A stretch of 64,000 bases of DNA from Plectrocnemia conspersa (GCA_009617715.1 VTFK01000003.1:1798001-1862000), one strand, 5' to 3'. Positions 49,059 through 61,713 are shown, numbered from the stretch's first letter. The notes: generated by a model not told the origin, from the sequence alone. A program made the numbers and translations.

Positions 49059-50099
49059 TGCCTGCACTACACTCTCTGGAAGTTGGCCAAGATTGGCCAA
49101 GTACGGAGAATATAGCGGGTTACTTCGGTCGAGTTCAGTTCTGCCCGCTATAAAATCTCCCGGAAGTTGTCCGAAGTTACCGAGAAGTAGGGGTAATTCA
49201 GTCGACTTGGCCAGCTTCAAGCGCTTCCGAACATTTTCGGCATATTTCCGAGTCAAAGGGACCGAAGTCGGAGCTGATCTTTCGAGCGCGAGCGGTGGGA
49301 TACTTCCCCTTTCGCTCTTTCGCGTGTTAAGTGACGACAGTGAGAGAGATAATGATATGGTTTTTCGCAAACTGAGATTGAACGAGTAACTCACTTCAAT
49401 TTCAGTATGCGCGTAGGCGTCCTATGGTCAACACGCATGTCGAGCGCTGCATCGTAGTCACGGGGTCAAGTTATAATACCACATGCTTATCGGGGACTTC
49501 AACAGACTCTTACTGACATCTTTGAATATTTTAGGGCATCAAAAGGGATTAATTATATTTTTGATAGTATATTCTTCTAACAGATATCGTTATTATATTT
49601 TTTTCATATAAAATTAAATAATTAGTGGTACTTGATTTTGTTAAAAAAAAATCGTTTCGAATATCCTTATATATTTTCCTAGATCGGTTTATATAAATGT
49701 CACACCATAACGAATTCTTATTTAGAATCGATGGCGACAAATTCTAGGATAGTCACAGATGTGGTGTTCGTATTCTGAAGTATCATTTTTATGCCTTATG
49801 GCATTTTGCAAAAGCCGACAAAGATTTTGCGTAAATTGAATATTTACGACCGAAAAGTTTTCACTGATATTGTATTGCTGAGTGCCCACACAAACTTAGT
49901 AAAATGAAAATTTAAAAATTGCGATTATTTTGTACATTTTTTGATCGCGCGCAAATATGCCAGTTGTACGTGACAGAAGCCGCCGCCGGACGGCATATGA
50001 AATTTGTGGCAGTGTGGTCGCTTACTCGAAGTCGTAGGTCTCGGCCGACTTCAGTTGTAACTTCAGTTCGGACAACTTCCAGAGAGTGTAGTGCAGGCA
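49059..50099. mobile_element. 1,041-bp TIR transposon flanked by TTA (PIF/Harbinger-like)
   Basis: The ends TGCCTGCACTACACTCTCTG and its complement at 50080-50099 are perfect; similarity extends through GAAGTTG into degenerate subterminal repeats. Both sides carry TTA (49056-49058 and 50100-50102), fitting a PIF/Harbinger-type 3-bp duplication. The interior has several short frames (98 and 112 codons) but no transposase motif, so it is non-autonomous. It also holds the CCCCTTTCGCTCTTTCGCGT motif shared with 6713-6810 and 59375-59540. Confidence 0.8.
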
Positions 50100-50102
50100 T
50101 TA

Positions 50103-52309
50103 CATATACGTATTATGCAATACTTAATAAAAAAATTGCATGGTTAGCTATATATACAATGTATATGAACCATTTTTTTATGAGTTAATGTTATAAGTTG
50201 TAACGCTTACACAATTTGTATATATTCTAACTATACACATTCATATTATGTTTATGCTACATTAAAATTTCGCAGATGTATGGGAGATTATGTATACTAA
50301 TTAATAGCAAAAAAATATACAAAGTTTAAGTAATTTTATTTTACTGTTGAGTGATGTTAGTCTGTATTAATTGTTAAATGCACATATGCTGCACGTAATT
50401 ATAAATATTTATATATATAAACATACCATCAAAATTATATACGACATTATTTAATGCACTGCACTTATTATATTTATAGAAACTGCATTTTTTGAGTGCA
50501 CTCTTCGAACACGCTCAACAATTTTTCTTCACTTTTACGATATCATCTTCTACATCACGGTAATGAATATTCACAGTCACGCCACTTTTCATTATAATAA
50601 TGTCAGAAACAATAGAGTCACATGAGCCGGATGATGTTAACTGAGTCGTTAAATTACTCGTAGATACTGCACTGTAATACAGTCTCCTTCACGTGAATTA
50701 TTGCATATTGGATCCGCCATTCTTAGCATTTTATAACGTGACCGTGAAGGTAAGATACTGAATGTTTGATATACTAATCATACATCAATCAAAGTAATTT
50801 CGTATGTTTAAGGAACCCATTATCTTTTATTTATATTGACATAACCCAAATTGACGCCTTTCATTACATGTCACGATTACATAATCTTACGTTTGAATCT
50901 TTCTATGAATATTCGTCAAAGGTTTTTTAAATTGGTTAATTATGGTGCTCCTAGAATTCATGCGGTGTGATGGATGCGCTGAAAGGGGATCATTATTTAC
51001 GATTTTCATGCTTTCCACTGAAAAAAGAATGTAGAATGAAAAATATGCGCTCTGAATTGGTTGCTACAGACTAGATTCGTATACCATAGTGTACATTAGT
51101 ACATACAATATATGTATATAACAATACGAGGCCGATTGCTTATATTTCGAATTAAAACTTAAAAGTTTCTAATTTGTACTGTCGCGTTGGAAAAATAGAT
51201 ATAAGCAGTAGTTTTTATAAATTATTTTTTAATCACAATAATGAATACATTGTATTATGTATACATATGTACACGTGTTTGTTCCTACCAAGTCGTCTCA
51301 AAGATCGGGTTGAACTCTAAGGTGATTGTTTAGATGGACAAATATAAATCATAATATTATAATATATAGTAAAATATATTTATACTATATATATATATTC
51401 TTTTGTATACGTTTATATAACAGAATAAGTGGATGGAGCATATCAAAGGGGACTGAACATCGATGAAAAGAAAATGAAACTGGAGTAGATTGCCTGTAGA
51501 TAGTACAGTTGAGAGTGCTTGTGGAAGAGGGCAATAATTCTGAAGCCACTATAATTTTTTTTCACTTTTTGATTCCGTATGAGCTAAATAAAATATGTAG
51601 CGTATTATTACAATTAATCATTTGATGGTTGTATATGTCAATCTCATATGATAACATATTGAAAGGAGTAAATGTCTCAGTATTTTTGTGATCGATTATC
51701 GTATCGTTATGTCAAATTGATTGAAAGGACTAATACGAATTCGATCCCTGAATGTTTGTACAAATAAATGAGCTTTCCTTTTTCTCTATTGTCTTGTTTT
51801 GCGTCATTCCGGTTTCGTCTCGAGTTACGCTAACGATGGTATTACATTGTAAACGACAGATGACTGGTCCAAATTAAATCTAAGGGACGTTTAATTTATG
51901 TCTTGTGCTATGTACAATTAAGCGTAGCTTTGTTTATTTAATTATATAAATAGAATAGTGAATACGTCATTGGTGCATATTTTTTTAAAACAGTAAAATG
52001 TTAATTGAAATAAACTGCACTTTCCGTTAGTAATCCGTATTTCTAAACAACTTATTCTCGTTTTAGTATGTAGCTACTGCTGATGCATTTTCAGATTAAG
52101 AGACTTTGCTAACGCCGTGTGCACGTACAAAGTCCTAAAGCGGATTCGTATCGACATACTCCGCTGGCAAAGGTCATTTTTTATTGTCCTATTGTTTTAC
52201 TACACGTTCATTATTTTTCCTTGCGAGATTTTTTATCTGTAGATTTTTTCATTACTATCAAAAGAGAGAAGCGTAAGCGCTACTTTTCTGTCGTTTATTT
52301 GTAATTGAA
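50103..52309. other. AT-rich intronic or intergenic stretch
   Basis: No recognised gene, RNA or bounded element. Confidence 0.5.
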
Positions 52310-52313
52310 TTAA

Positions 52314-52455
52314 CCCATTGACGTATCACACATCATAGATATATGGATTTTAAGTAACGTTGATGTGACATATCTGTTATGGATAAAAAATACTATCAAT
52401 GATTAATACGTTGCGGTTTGACGTGCTTGTCGCTTGCTCAATGGCGCTTAACGGG
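52314..52455. mobile_element. Possible piggyBac-like MITE
   Basis: A 142-bp unit starts CCCATTGACG after TTAA (52310-52313) and ends CGCTTAACGGG before TTGA (52456-52459). Only about 8 terminal bases match as inverted repeats (CCCRTTRA), and the right target copy has one mismatch to TTAA. Confidence 0.28.
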
Positions 52456-52459
52456 TTGA

Positions 52460-53147
52460 CGTCGTGCGGTATTTTGTAGGTTATTGGTGCAATTCAAAGA
52501 AAATTCATAACCCGTGACGGAGCGTCGTCACCGTGAAGGTCGTCCCTCGTGTTAATGGCTCGTATTGAAAGATGACAGGTAAAATGCCATTTTTTTGCAG
52601 TAATGTATAATAAAACTGTAACCGCAATTCTTTTTCTTGTAATAAAATGAGAAATATCGTGCGTGAAATTATTATGGTACATTAATTTGTTTTATTAAAA
52701 TACATTAAGTTTTTCTTAAATATAGTCTGAAATAGTTTGATAATAAGATACTATTTGATTAGAAGACATCAGAGTAGTAAATACATGCATTTTAAGAGAT
52801 TAATTATTGTGACAGTACTACCTAGAATAATCAATTAAAAAATAGTTTTTTGAAAAATTTTCATTGTGTGAAATGTACAGCACATTTATAATATGATCCA
52901 AAATCAGAAACGTCATTTGTCACCCTTGAATTTGGGCAGAAAAATGCATGTCATTTAATGAAATACTATGAATTTTAATAAAATCAAAATATTAAATGCA
53001 ACTATTACTGACTGGCCAACTTTTGTCCCCTGGAAAAAAGCATAAATAATGTCCCTGATTCAAAACCAGAAATTCTCGGGTTATCTCTCAAAGGAAATCT
53101 AACAAAACAGTTTCGAATCTATCCCCAAAATATTTTTAAAAATATTT
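52460..53147. other. Non-coding stretch
   Basis: No feature recognised. Confidence 0.5.
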
Positions 53148-53965
53148 CATTTTAGTGAAATCATATCGGAATACATTTTCAACGGTAAATATATATTTTT
53201 ACCAGTAAAATAAAATTTATACATACTTATTTATCATTATTTATTTAAATCCGATGTATAAATGTGTATTTTTTTGGTAAAATTATATTTTCACTAATTA
53301 AATCCAAATACATTTTCACCAGTAGATATATATTTCTACAAGCGAAAATATAATTTAACTGATAGGGGCTAATATGCTGCCTTAAAATATCTATGAAAGT
53401 TGTGAAACGTTCATTTGTTGTTGAAGCCCAAACCTAACCTAACATTATTTATCAACATGCGATGTATAATTGATTGTTTTTTTTACTGAAGTTATATTTT
53501 CACTGGTGAAGTTCAAATACATTTTCATCAGTAGATATAAATTTCTAGTAGCGAAAATATAACTTAAATGATTGGCACTAGTGGAATTATATGCTGATCT
53601 AAAATGTCTGAAACTCAATTTGACAGTTGCGAAACGTATTTACAATTTTAAAAATTTCATTATGTCAAGTTTAAAATATAAGCTTATCCAATTCAACTCT
53701 CAGAGACAATAAGCTAAAGTGGTACAGACAGACGTCGCTTCTCACATACTGCTTCATAGTTTGTCTGCACTTTGATATTTTACTATGTTTTAAAAATATG
53801 ATAGCTATTTTACCAATATTACAACGGACTTCTGATGTGAAAGTATTGGTCAAAGTATATTTAAACCGAATTTTAGTCAATGAGAGGGTGCAAATACAAT
53901 GATCACTTCTCAGAAGTCAAGAGTTCACGTCAAAAACAAAAAAACTGTGTCGGCACATTTATACT
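53148..53965 (-). repeat. Two family X copies, inverted, in tandem
   Basis: The first (about 53148-53450) has TTTTAGTGAAATCATATCGG, the ATTTTCACCAGTAGATATAT module and GTGAAACGTTCATTTG. The second (about 53480-53965) repeats the module, then GCGAAACGTATTTAC, the hairpin remnant, CAGACGTCGCTTCTCAC, CATAGTTTGTCTGCACTTTG, and GATCACTTCTCAGAAGTC from the GACACGATTTTATTGC module read backwards. Confidence 0.65.
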
Positions 53966-54422
53966 AACACTGCAAACACTGCAATGGCGTTTATAATAAC
54001 AATGAAATTTATTTTTGAAAAAAAAATTATGTAGTGAAATTTTACGTATTTTTTTTAAATATAGTAAAGGACTTATCTTATATGTTTTTGACATTTACTA
54101 GAATCTATGTATAATATATATGTATATACCATGGTCTAATATCTAGAACCGAATAGTCCCACTACGATGACGACTTGGATTTTTTACTTCTAAAAAAAAG
54201 GATTGAATGAAGTTTGCCTGTAATTCACCGCCAGCAATTAATCGCTAGCAGTTGACCGCATAATATAATTTTATATGTTTATCGCCCGATAGTACATATC
54301 ATTTATATAAATTTATTGTTCATTTTAAATTGAAAATAAGGTGCTACTTTTAATATTAAGTGCATCTAAAAATGGAATGGACTTATTAATTCTAATAAAT
54401 AAGGATTGATTGAAGTATATTA
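53966..54422. other. AT-rich stretch between repeats
   Basis: The block near 54220-54300 (TTCACCGCCAGCAATTAATC, then TATCGCCCGATAGTACATA) resembles 19300-19410 (TTTACCACCAGCAATTAAT, then TATCGCCAGGTAATACATA), indicating another dispersed repeat with two copies. Confidence 0.5.
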
Positions 54423-54568
54423 AAATCGAATTTTGGTCAATAGGAGAACGCTCAGTAACGAGCGTTCCCACTGCGACGACACGATTTTATTGCTTTTGAC
54501 GTGGATTTTTGACTTCTGAGAAGGGATAATTGTTTTTTTGCGCTCTCTTATTGGTCAAAATTCGATTT
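54423..54568. mobile_element. 146-bp inverted-repeat element of family X
   Basis: The ends AAATCGAATTTTGGTCAATA and AAATCGAATTTTGACCAATA (inverted) give imperfect inverted repeats of about 29 bp. The centre has AACGAGCGTTCCCACTGCG and GACACGATTTTATTGC. It looks like two family X ends facing each other with a short spacer, as at 25235-25272. A further partial copy lies at about 54640-54705. Confidence 0.6.
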
Positions 54569-54709
54569 AGATGCATTTCATTGTATTCTTACTACTTAAA
54601 AGTCGCCACAAAATGTTAAGCAAGCATTTCTACTACGATCGCAATGTCATGATTTTATAGCTTTTGACTTCTGAGAAACGATAATTGTTTTTTGCACTCA
54701 GTTTCATTT

Positions 54710-56384
54710 TGTGTATGTTCAACCATTCAATTTTTAAGCAAAAATTGTTTATTTGATCTAATGATCAAACAAATCTAGCTAATCGTTTTGAGATTGATTA
54801 ATCAACTTCTACCAATATTTCAATATTTTCTGTAGTCGCTTTTGTTATTGTTTTGAACATTTTTTTAATGGGACTGGCAGTTGAGAAGTAACTGGAATTT
54901 ATTTCATTTTTAAACTTTAGGTCTAACTTTTACATTTAAAAATAAAGAGAATCCATATAAAAATAAAGAAATAAAATGTTCCGCTGATTGTCAATACCGT
55001 AAAAAAGGTGCCGGAACGCCGTTCCACCGCGTTACATGACAAAAAAGCCTTGCATAGGAGTATGTTTAAAATTATTAAAAGATATTCATCTAATTATCTA
55101 TATATTAAAATATTCCCTAATGCTATAAAGTACGTTTTTAAAATAAAATCTCAATAAAAAATAATGGATCGCTCATTTTACCTAAATTATTGTACTGAGC
55201 AAGCGCCATCCATTAAAACAAACACATTAAAATGGAAAGTTAATTATAAAGCCTTATTCATCAATTAGTATAGAAGCGCACATTACCGATTGGCTATACT
55301 GCATAATTTAGATTAAATGATACGACCATAAATCCAAAAAATCCCATTAACTTTTTTTTATGTCGAACCTTAATTGTATCATTAATGGGAAACTTCTATG
55401 TATTTCGAACTCCAAAATTTAATATTGAAATTGGATTTTAACATGGTATATGGTATTATAGTATCATGAAATGGAAAATCTAAATTATCATATTGGTATT
55501 ATTCCGCCCAAAAGAGACAACGACGTATTTTAAAATATACACTACTATATTCAATTCGCACGCGAATCTGACCAAAAACGATTTGATTCTGTTTTGGTTT
55601 TTTGGTATTTTACATGAAAATACGATAACAATGGATCGAATCCGGTTCAATATTCAAAAGCCTCATTTATAAAAATAAATCTATTCGTTTTCTGGTACGA
55701 TTCCATAATGTATGCTTGCTACGTATACACATATGCGTACTGATATACGCTTGTATATATATTTATAAAAAAAAATGTTTGCTTTGTGCCAAGTGTTTGC
55801 TAGACACCGGTATACATAGATTTGGTTACGTTTATTTTTGATAGTGAATCAGACTTGTTTGCGGTTTTTCTTCTAATATTTGATATCTTTTGTGCTATTT
55901 TTGTGTTTATTTTATTTTCTTATCTAACGTGATTTATTTGCTTTGTAAAGGTCATTTAAATTTAATATTTGCAGTCGATATTAAAAAAGCGTGCTGTATG
56001 AATTTGCACGTAGATGTAATAAAAATGTCCATTACGTATCATCTAATGATCCTATCTTCGGTGTTGAAACAAATAATTATAGAGCAGATTAGAAAGCCAA
56101 TAAAAATATAATCAATTAAGTTGATCTCCTTTTAAGATTAATCTTAATAAAAAATAACTGATTTGGCATTTCCCAATTTATAGCAAATTGCTCATGTACA
56201 ACTGTAATCGATTAACATAAACATACTAGTGACCTATTAAGGGTTACCGTAATTTCAACCATACTTTCACCTCTCGGTGCCGAAATGCATTTCGGCTCAT
56301 CCGATTGTGTCAAGTCCATTGTTCAACGCCAAACCATGCAAGAGATTGACAGAAACCGTTAGGAATAGGTGAGCAATGAGTTAC
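54710..56384. other. AT-rich non-coding stretch
   Basis: No supported gene, RNA or bounded element. Confidence 0.5.
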
Positions 56385-56430
56385 CTGTGTTTGACAGGGT
56401 GTCCTTCTCTCCTATTGTCCTGTTTCCTGC
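56385..56430 (-). CDS. Candidate upstream exon of the large minus-strand gene
   Basis: On the minus strand a strong donor (AAACACAG followed by GTAACT) ends a locally GC-richer stretch. The frame that leaves two bases (AG) joins in phase with the first base of the exon at 34846 to give Arg. The resulting segment (GHPVKHRHSVDSAVSL) reads naturally across the junction. In that frame a TGA lies at 56443-56441, so an acceptor must fall between there and the donor; several AG dinucleotides are possible and none has a good pyrimidine tract. The left edge given is approximate. No start codon here. Confidence 0.33.
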
Positions 56431-56443
56431 TTCCACTGTTTCA

Positions 56444-57481
56444 CTGCACACGCGATAACACACGAGTCGCAAAATCACTCATTAAAACACTGGTTTGTGT
56501 TCAATATGTAATGTAATAAAATGTATAACGGAATAATCCAAAGTGATAATTGATGTCGCCGTTCGTTTTACCACTCATTCGATTTTTACAATACTTCTGC
56601 GAATTAGCGTGTTTTCGACACCAAAACACACAATACCGTGCCGAATGCTTAATGCTAACTACGTGTCTGTTAGAATCGGTGTTAATCAAACTAATTTTGC
56701 ACACAAATTTAATTTTCACTTTGTTTTTATGTATTGTTTCTGACGTATTAAGCTTTGTGCATATGTGTATCTAATGTATTATATTAAATTTGTTAGAGAC
56801 CTTTGTGTCTTGTTTTAATTAGATGCCCTTTGTGGTTGGTTAATGAGTTAATCTACCACGAGTTTGATTTAATTTTATTAAACAAAGGGCATTAAGAAGT
56901 AGCCAAGATGAGACATAATACATTTTTCTTTTAAAAACTTAATTCACTATTGAATGAGAGATTTTTGCGATTTGAGATTTTTATGCTAATATGAAATTTC
57001 TCTGTGTTTATCACTATGAAAATATATTTAATTCGTAATACATAACTTTAAATTAAATTATTAACACGTTATAAGCCGCTGACGCACATGTGCGTCATTT
57101 GTATCCCTAATCTTAATCGCTAACTAAAAGGCATATTTTGATTTTTTTATTCATCTAAAGAAGAAAACTATCCAGTCAATGTTTAAAAATCTTATACTTT
57201 TACTCATTTATTTATATATATTGTATATATATATATATTTATGTTTCGTTGAATTATTTAAATGTTTTACAAAATTAGGATTGATATTCTGAACTATATC
57301 TTTCAATAAATTGTCTTAATTAAATAACGCATATATTATTAGTAGTAAATAATAAATGTTTTTGTTAATAATCGATTTCAGGACAGAAAAATTATGTTAT
57401 TTTAATTTTATTTTTTATTACAAATCTGACTATCGTGACTTGACAGGTTTTCCAAATGCGTCATGATACAATTAAACATTA
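56444..57481. other. AT-rich non-coding stretch
   Basis: Overlapping 66-74 codon frames at 56501-56774 on both strands have no splice or homology support. Around 57060-57110, AACACGTTATAAGCCGCTGA followed by the palindromic GACGCACATGTGCGTC may be a fragment of a TTAA-type MITE. Confidence 0.4.
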
Positions 57482-57905
57482 AAAAAATATGGTGCACACC
57501 TAAAATGGTTGAGTATAGCACATCATTTTTATCCAGCTCGATGGCTCGTACAAGAGAAGCGTTCTCAAGCACTGACCGTAAGAAAAGGGGACGCGATCAC
57601 GACTCTCTAAGAGTCTAAAAGTTGCCAAGCATTGACAGGTTGTCGACACTGTTTATTAGCAACTTCAAAAACTGCTTCACTGAGTAGACGCTACGTTGAG
57701 AATGCAATGGATTGCATTACAACGCTCAGCAAAAACTACAAATATGACCCGCATCTCAAAAATTTTAGTTATTTTTGTTAAAATTTTTTTAATCTCAGAA
57801 AGCACTTAGCTTCACTTAAATTCCAGACGTTACGAATTAACGTACCGTACAGAACGCGAATCTCAAAAAAAATATTAAAGTGACACGCGCTCCGCTAAAC
57901 GAAGC
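57482..57905 (-). repeat. Repeat family R, copy C (inverted)
   Basis: Inverse order of the 40975-41395 copy: AAAAATATGGTGCACACCTA, the GACGCGATCACGACTC block (complement of the GATCGCGTCC core), CAATGGATTGCATTACAACG, CGTACCGTACAGAACGCGAA and GTGACACGCGCTCCGC. It also shares the GTGCAC(A/C)ATAT end block with copy A near 1140. Confidence 0.65.
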
Positions 57906-59231
57906 AGAGCAGACTTGAATCATTTGTCTGATAGTATTGATTTTTTCTCATCCAGGTACTCGCAGTTATTGGATGCATTGTGTTCTTGTCATTATTGGTA
58001 TTATTATTATTAATATTTTTATCTGCGCGATGTATTTAAATAAATAAAAATAGTTTTTGCTCAACGAAATTTTAGTTGATATATAATTTAATATCGGTAC
58101 AAAATTGTTAAATTTATAGAGATATTTATTTATTTAGCCTAGAGAGCTAGAAACTAATAATTTTAAAATTTAAGCATCTCGAATTACTAACTTATTCACG
58201 CTCACCACGGATTAGTAATCAAAATCATATAATTAGTCTTTCTTATATGTTATTAATTTAATGCCTTTTAATATTTCCTAAAAGGTAAACTCAAGCGTTA
58301 ATTTTGTTTATCTTATACCGACTGTATAAATATATAGAAATTAGATGTATTATTTCACTCTGTGATTATCTTAATTGTAAACGCGGATTAGAGTGTTTTT
58401 TTTACTAATAATTATATTATATTTAAGAGCTATTCTTTAAAAAACTGTATGCATGTTTATTTATTAATAAGTTGAAGATGGTTAAAATTAGAATAACTAT
58501 AATTCTATGCCATTGATAGAATTACTATGGAATTATTGTTAATTATTTCTCAAGAACATTTTCTTTGTTATGTTGTTGTCGGTTGGGTGAATCCAATCAT
58601 GCACAAATCTGACCTTGTATATTGTTTATTATTCACTAAGATCTTAAAAATTAAATGTATTTTTATTCCATAGTTTTTTTGCTGGAAAATACTGAAATTT
58701 ATTCATTTACGCCTCGATTAATTAACTGAAATATGATGAAAGACACATAGTGTACTCATTATGAAGCAAATATTTAATGTGCGTCATTTTAACACAACTC
58801 TGGTTTATTATAACAGCGGAAAGTGATAAGCAGGCGGATGGATCGTATTATATCCATTTCCATTTAATGAGAATACATTAATCTGGGTCATGTATATGGA
58901 TATTTATATCGCTTGTACTTAACCGCGAAACATAGCCTTTGAGGAGATTATATTAGACGTAAAAAATAAAAAGGCGCACAATTTAAATTTTAAGGTTGAT
59001 TGTGACACCTGTCAATCAATCGGTCACGTGTTTAAATACCTGAAATGCCGGATGAACTTGTCAATGCTGTTTTACGCTTCAGCGTTCAGGATAAAAAACG
59101 GGAAAATTGCGATTTGCAATAGATGGAAGAAATCTATATTTTCGTTGCATATACGTATTTGTTTTTTGGATGTTGTGTACGTCCGCTTGAGCGTGACGAA
59201 ACCCGAGTTACGTAATAATTTTTCGGGTGTA
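57906..59231. other. AT-rich non-coding stretch
   Basis: A 68-codon plus-strand frame at 59028-59234 has no support beyond being open. Confidence 0.45.
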
Positions 59232-60448
59232 TAGCTCTAGACATGGAACTTGTCCTATTGCAATAGTGTGAGTAAATATGTATACTAATCTGCACTGATT
59301 GGACCCTGTAAAATAATTTTTGACGTAAAGACTTTTTAGTGGACGGCGATAACATAGGGATGGTTTAGGATCAAGCGGTAGCGGCGAAATACTTTCCCTC
59401 TCGCTCGCTCGCGTGTTAATTGACTAGAGTGAGTGGGAGATAGGGCATTCGGACCGTATCCCCTTATCGCTCACACACTCGTCACTTAAACGCGAGCGAG
59501 CGAAAGGGGAATGTATCTCACCATACGCGCCTGTTGGTGTTAGGTAGAATGGGTGTGAGTCAGTAGGCAATTGGCACAGAGCGAAGCTGTCGTCTGTTGA
59601 GTACAAGGTGTTTATCAAGTATTGAGATGTCGGAATACAGCAAATTAGGGCAAGGAAGAGCATTATCGGGACAAACTAAAAGAAATGGCTATAAACGTAT
59701 ATACATATTTTAAAAAAGATGGACGATACTAGCAAATCGTTAATTATTGATAAAATGACAATAGATTCAGTAAAAAAAAAAACTAGTGGAAGAAAAAAAA
59801 ATAAATATCATAACTGCCAACGAATGGAGTAATGTCTGCCGAAATGCAATAAAAAATGAAAAAAAATTTGAAATCAACGATATTGCCGTGGATGATATTA
59901 TGAATAATATGAATTTAGTGTTTAGTGTAAACGAAGATTCGGACTCTAGTTCAGAAGATTCCTTTGATGGATAGATTATTTTGTCTGCAATTTTTGTATT
60001 AATTATATATGTCATTCACGTATTTAATACATTTTAAAATCTTCATAATTTCTAAAGTATTTAATATAATTTAATAAAATTTTAAATTCTAAATTCACCA
60101 TATACATACCAAGTTTACAAATTCTAAAGATTCATGGTAAATCCATTGATATAAGTTTAGTAAAACTATCACAATGCGACAAGTAAGACAAAAAAATCCC
60201 TTCCGCCAGCCCCATGTCAATAAACCATCCCTATCCAGGTATAAAAAAAATAGTTTGAACATAATTGCAACAAAAAAAACAGTCCATTGAAAATCTGACA
60301 TAAATACGATCTGTTTAATTTATTATTTAAAAATAAATGCTACAAAAAAATAATATTAGAAAATAAATTAATAACAAAATGTAAAACATTCATCAAACAC
60401 CCTGTGACTCACACACACGCAATCGGACAAGTTCTGAGTCTAGAGCTA
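59232..60448. mobile_element. Internally deleted Tc1/mariner-type element with TA target
   Basis: TIRs of about 42 bp: left TAGCTCTAGAC, then GAACTTGTCC, ATTGC and TGTGAGT; the right end is its inverted match with 8-9 differences. TA dinucleotides flank it at 59230-59231 and 60449-60450. The interior holds transposase N- and C-terminal remnants (59627-59974) with the catalytic core missing, a CTCGCTCGCTCG-rich inverted repeat (59375-59540), and an ATAGGGATGGTTTA inverted pair (59354 and about 60220). Confidence 0.8.
59627..59974 (+). pseudogene. Truncated Tc1/mariner-type transposase
   Basis: The start (ATG at 59627; GQGRALSGQTKR, then VYxYF-like IYIF) resembles the N-terminal region of an arthropod IS630/Tc1-mariner transposase, and the final frame ends ITANEWSNVCRNAIKNE and NEDSDSSSEDSF, resembling the typical C-terminal tail (TAxxWxxxxxH..., acidic Ser-rich end). 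Frame changes at A-runs and the absence of any DDE/D catalytic region show that it is non-functional. Assignment is by recalled family pattern; a database search would test it. Confidence 0.6.
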
Positions 60449-61713
60449 TACGTTTCAGCGTAAATTAAGTATCTTGTATGCGAACGAAGATGATGAATTG
60501 TCGGGTGTATGCGTTAAAATAAAAGGATTTCTGTGGGAACTGGCACCTGTTAAGCAGGCAGAGTTAGAGTTCGATCGGATGATTTAATTATGGTGTATTA
60601 TTATATAAGTTGTAAAATGATTCAAGGTCGAAATGATAATTTTCGCGTACTGGTATTAAACCCAACGAAAGGGTTCGAACCCAGTCTTGTTGAGAAGTTA
60701 CTAACGCTCGTTTCGAGTTTGGAATTTTGATGGCAATTTTGGCAGCGACGGATCCTGAATAACGCTCTCGATTCGTGACGAGATTATTTCCGTAACGTTA
60801 AGGGCGCTCACCCCCGCTTTGTGTTAAAATTATAGATATGGGGGTTACGCGGATGCAGGTGCTTGCCCCTGCTCTATTGTACGCATACTGTGGGGGTTGT
60901 GGCGGAAGCGTCACGGTTTGATGATGATGGTGGCACATGTATCGCTCTTTTGTGCATTATGGGAATTGATATGCTAAAAAGCTGCTTTCACCACGAATAT
61001 ATGTATATTTTGGTTCAAATTACAAATGTGGCATGCGTCAGCTTTCGAACGAAATATACTTGTATTCTTAAAATGTGTATGAAACAATTAAATTTTTAAT
61101 CAAATATTCTCTATATGGACAAAATAAAAAAAGGTTGCGCTGAATTTTATATAAAATGACCATTCTGATCATTAAAAAAAATATTAATAAAAGACTCGGG
61201 AAACTTCGCGCGTTGGGTGCCGAAAAAACAGCAGAATCGAAACTTCTATAAAAGATATTATAAAATAAGTCAATCCCAAAAATAAAATTTTTAAAATATT
61301 TTGTAAACTAAATTTTGATTTAAAATTTACACTGATGTTATTTTTGTCAATAAATATAGTATATTGTTAGAGTCATATACTATTTATACTGAAAACTTAA
61401 GCGTTACTTAAAAATACTAGCGCTAAACCTTTTCAATCGACTATGAATTGACATCCTAATAGTTCGATTTATTTACAATATTCTCAAAGTTTTTATTATT
61501 ATATAAAATCCGTCACGAGTCATAGTGTTTCACTTTCGGCACTGCAGGGTCTCGATAACATTGAGTGCATTTTAGAAATTAGAAATCGATATATCGTTTC
61601 TTACAATTTAATAATGCATTGAATCGAAATAATGCTAATCCGAACATCACACGCGTCACGGCGTTTTTTGTCACTCGCGGTTTTCTTCACTGTTTGCCAC
61701 ACACTAGTATTAC
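60449..61713. other. Non-coding stretch
   Basis: GC-richer around 60660-60960 (for example AAGGGTTCGAACCC at 60671 and GGGGGTTACGCGGATGCAGG). No tRNA fold, splice pair or known repeat found. Confidence 0.4.

Noticed and set aside
60664..60695. GGTTCGAACCC resembling a tRNA B box
   Set aside because: No acceptor stem, anticodon arm or A box at the right spacing; the sequence is a small palindrome.
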